A DNA stretch of 6,888 nucleotides, from the NCBI RefSeq assembly GCF_001557115.1, contig NZ_LSKQ01000147.1, forward strand, positions 1-6,888. The letters are read 5' to 3'. The position numbers and the translations under genes were made by a program. Under the pieces are notes generated by a model. It was not told the origin of the DNA. It ran no database searches and saw nothing but the letters and a program-made list of their open reading frames with translations. The stretch comes from Erythrobacter sp. CCH5-A1 (lineage in GTDB: Bacteria; Pseudomonadota; Alphaproteobacteria; Sphingomonadales; Sphingomonadaceae). Positions 6,222 to 6,888 of the stretch are shown piece after piece (position 1 is the first letter of the stretch; the number at the start of each line of letters is the position of its first letter).

Positions 6222-6888
6222 ATGCGCCGCGGACCCAAGCGCGATGTCGCGCAGGAAATCACCAACCTCATCATCCGCACGATCGAAGCCGGCACCCTGC
6301 CTTGGCGCAGGCCGTGGAAGAAGACGGGAATGGGCGGCGCGCCGCTGCGTGCAGGAGGAGTGCCTTACACGGGCATCAACCGCCTATACCTTTGGGCAGT
6401 CGCCGACCACTATGGCCATGCCTCGCGCTACTGGATGACCTACCGGCAGGCGCAGGAGCTCGGAGGTCAGGTCCGAAAGGGCGAAACCGCCGAGCCGAGC
6501 ATCTATTTCAACAGCACGAAGAAAACCGAGATCGACCAGGCGAGCGGCGAAGAATCATCGCGCACGATCAGGTTCATGCGTGCCTACAGCGTGTTCAACG
6601 CTTCGCAGATCGACGGCTTGCCGCCGCACTTCTACCCGAGCCCTGTGCCCGAGGCGCCGCCGACGCCTTCGGAAAAAGCCGAAGCCATCGCGAAGTTCTT
6701 CGAACCGATTCCGGCCGAAATCCGGCACGGCGGCGACCGCGCCTACTACACGCCGGGCGGCGACTTCATCCAGCTTCCGTCGCCGAATGCCTTTCTCAGC
6801 GAGGACGGATATGTAGCGACGAAAGCGCACGAAGTATGTAACATCGCAAGTGTCCTCATTTCGAGGACAGTCGATGGCCTTTGCGCGC
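6222..6888 (+). CDS. ArdC-type antirestriction protein (ssDNA-binding domain + zincin peptidase), 3' partial and probably interrupted
   Basis: The frame is open from ATG 6222 to the window end, 222 codons seen. The N-terminal half is a clear ArdC-N (DUF1738-type) ssDNA-binding domain: PWRRPW (27-32), YTGINRLYLW (49-58) and WMTYRQAQELGGQVRKGE (71-88). The linking region has YSVFNASQIDGLP (122-134). The start of the zincin-like metallopeptidase domain follows: IRHGGDRAYY (167-176), FIQLP (182-186) and ATKAHE (199-204). The family continues this last stretch as a zinc-binding HExxH (often HELxHW). Here the reading is HEVCN (203-207), so the second zinc histidine is absent and the remaining residues are unlike the family. 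ArdC proteins (for example from IncW plasmids) protect incoming single-stranded DNA during conjugation. I think the gene is cut by an insertion at about 6837; simple truncation by the window edge does not explain the lost histidine. It lies downstream of the ParB gene beyond a terminator. Confidence 0.85.
   Translation, partial: MRRGPKRDVAQEITNLIIRTIEAGTLPWRRPWKKTGMGGAPLRAGGVPYTGINRLYLWAVADHYGHASRYWMTYRQAQELGGQVRKGETAEPSIYFNSTKKTEIDQASGEESSRTIRFMRAYSVFNASQIDGLPPHFYPSPVPEAPPTPSEKAEAIAKFFEPIPAEIRHGGDRAYYTPGGDFIQLPSPNAFLSEDGYVATKAHEVCNIASVLISRTVDGLCA
6837..6888. mobile_element. Candidate left end of an insertion sequence inside the ArdC gene
   Basis: Family resemblance of the ArdC product ends after codon 204 or 205, inside HExxH. 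The next bases start TGTAACATCG, a TGT terminus as used by IS21- and IS481-like elements. They contain a perfect 7-base inverted repeat (6851-6869). Then comes a small start-like signal: GAGGA (6863-6867) six bases before ATG 6874, which would begin MAFAR at the window edge. Only 52 bases are visible, with no transposase motif and no second end, so the family cannot be named. It could instead be a divergent ArdC terminus or an assembly join. Confidence 0.35.
6851..6869. repeat. Perfect 7-bp inverted repeat TGTCCTC-N5-GAGGACA
   Basis: TGTCCTC (6851-6857) and GAGGACA (6863-6869) are exact reverse complements around ATTTC. It lies 14 bases inside the presumed insertion boundary. It could be a transposase or repressor binding site, or a small RNA hairpin over the start signal at 6863-6876. 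No T-run follows, so it is not a terminator. Confidence 0.6.

Noticed and set aside
6302..6841. 179-codon + strand frame within the ArdC gene
   Set aside because: Frame-shifted shadow. The ArdC-N motifs are encoded in the frame from 6222, which has a good ribosome binding site.
1..6888. CRISPR array, tRNA, rRNA, parS cluster or replication origin
   Set aside because: I saw no regularly spaced repeats, cloverleaf-like sequence, ribosomal RNA sequence, iteron series or repeated palindrome in any part of the window.

Overview
The window reads as accessory DNA of a plasmid or integrative conjugative element from a GC-rich alphaproteobacterium. A sphingomonad-type host (Sphingomonadales or Erythrobacteraceae) is my best guess. 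That rests on remembered family resemblance and on the GC-rich codon use, not on any search. All genes lie on the + strand, are tightly packed, and use the same GC-ending codons.

Layout. (1) Positions 2-3967 are the 3' 1321 codons of a very large protein. It fuses an N6-adenine-type DNA methyltransferase (motifs VLEPSAGHG and NPPF) to a strawberry-notch (Sbno) superfamily 2 helicase/NTPase, the general architecture of phage P1 DarB-like anti-restriction proteins. Its true start is outside the window. (2) Positions 3968-4052 are an 85-base leader with a G-rich purine tract and a strong hairpin just before a consensus ribosome binding site. (3) Positions 4053-6137 encode a 694-residue ParB/Spo0J-like protein with a ParB-type N-terminus, a helix-turn-helix, a long lineage-specific C-terminal region and an acidic tail; no ParA accompanies it. 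(4) Positions 6163-6199 form a strong intrinsic terminator only 22 bases before the next start codon. (5) Positions 6222-6888 are the start of an ArdC-type protein (ssDNA-binding N-domain plus zincin metallopeptidase domain). It stops resembling its family exactly inside the HExxH zinc site, where a probable insertion-element end begins (about 6837).

How the genes may work together (inference). DNA methyltransferase-helicase, ParB and ArdC families recur together in conjugative elements and phages as 'polyvalent' anti-restriction and establishment functions. The first would modify or remodel incoming DNA, ArdC would protect single-stranded incoming DNA, and ParB would act as a centromere-type binder or regulator. 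No replication initiator, relaxase, ParA, tRNA, rRNA or CRISPR array is visible.

Both window edges look abnormal. Within about 50 bases of each end, the coding sequence departs from what its family leads one to expect. This would fit a conserved block bounded by mobile-element copies, or a contig that broke at repeats.
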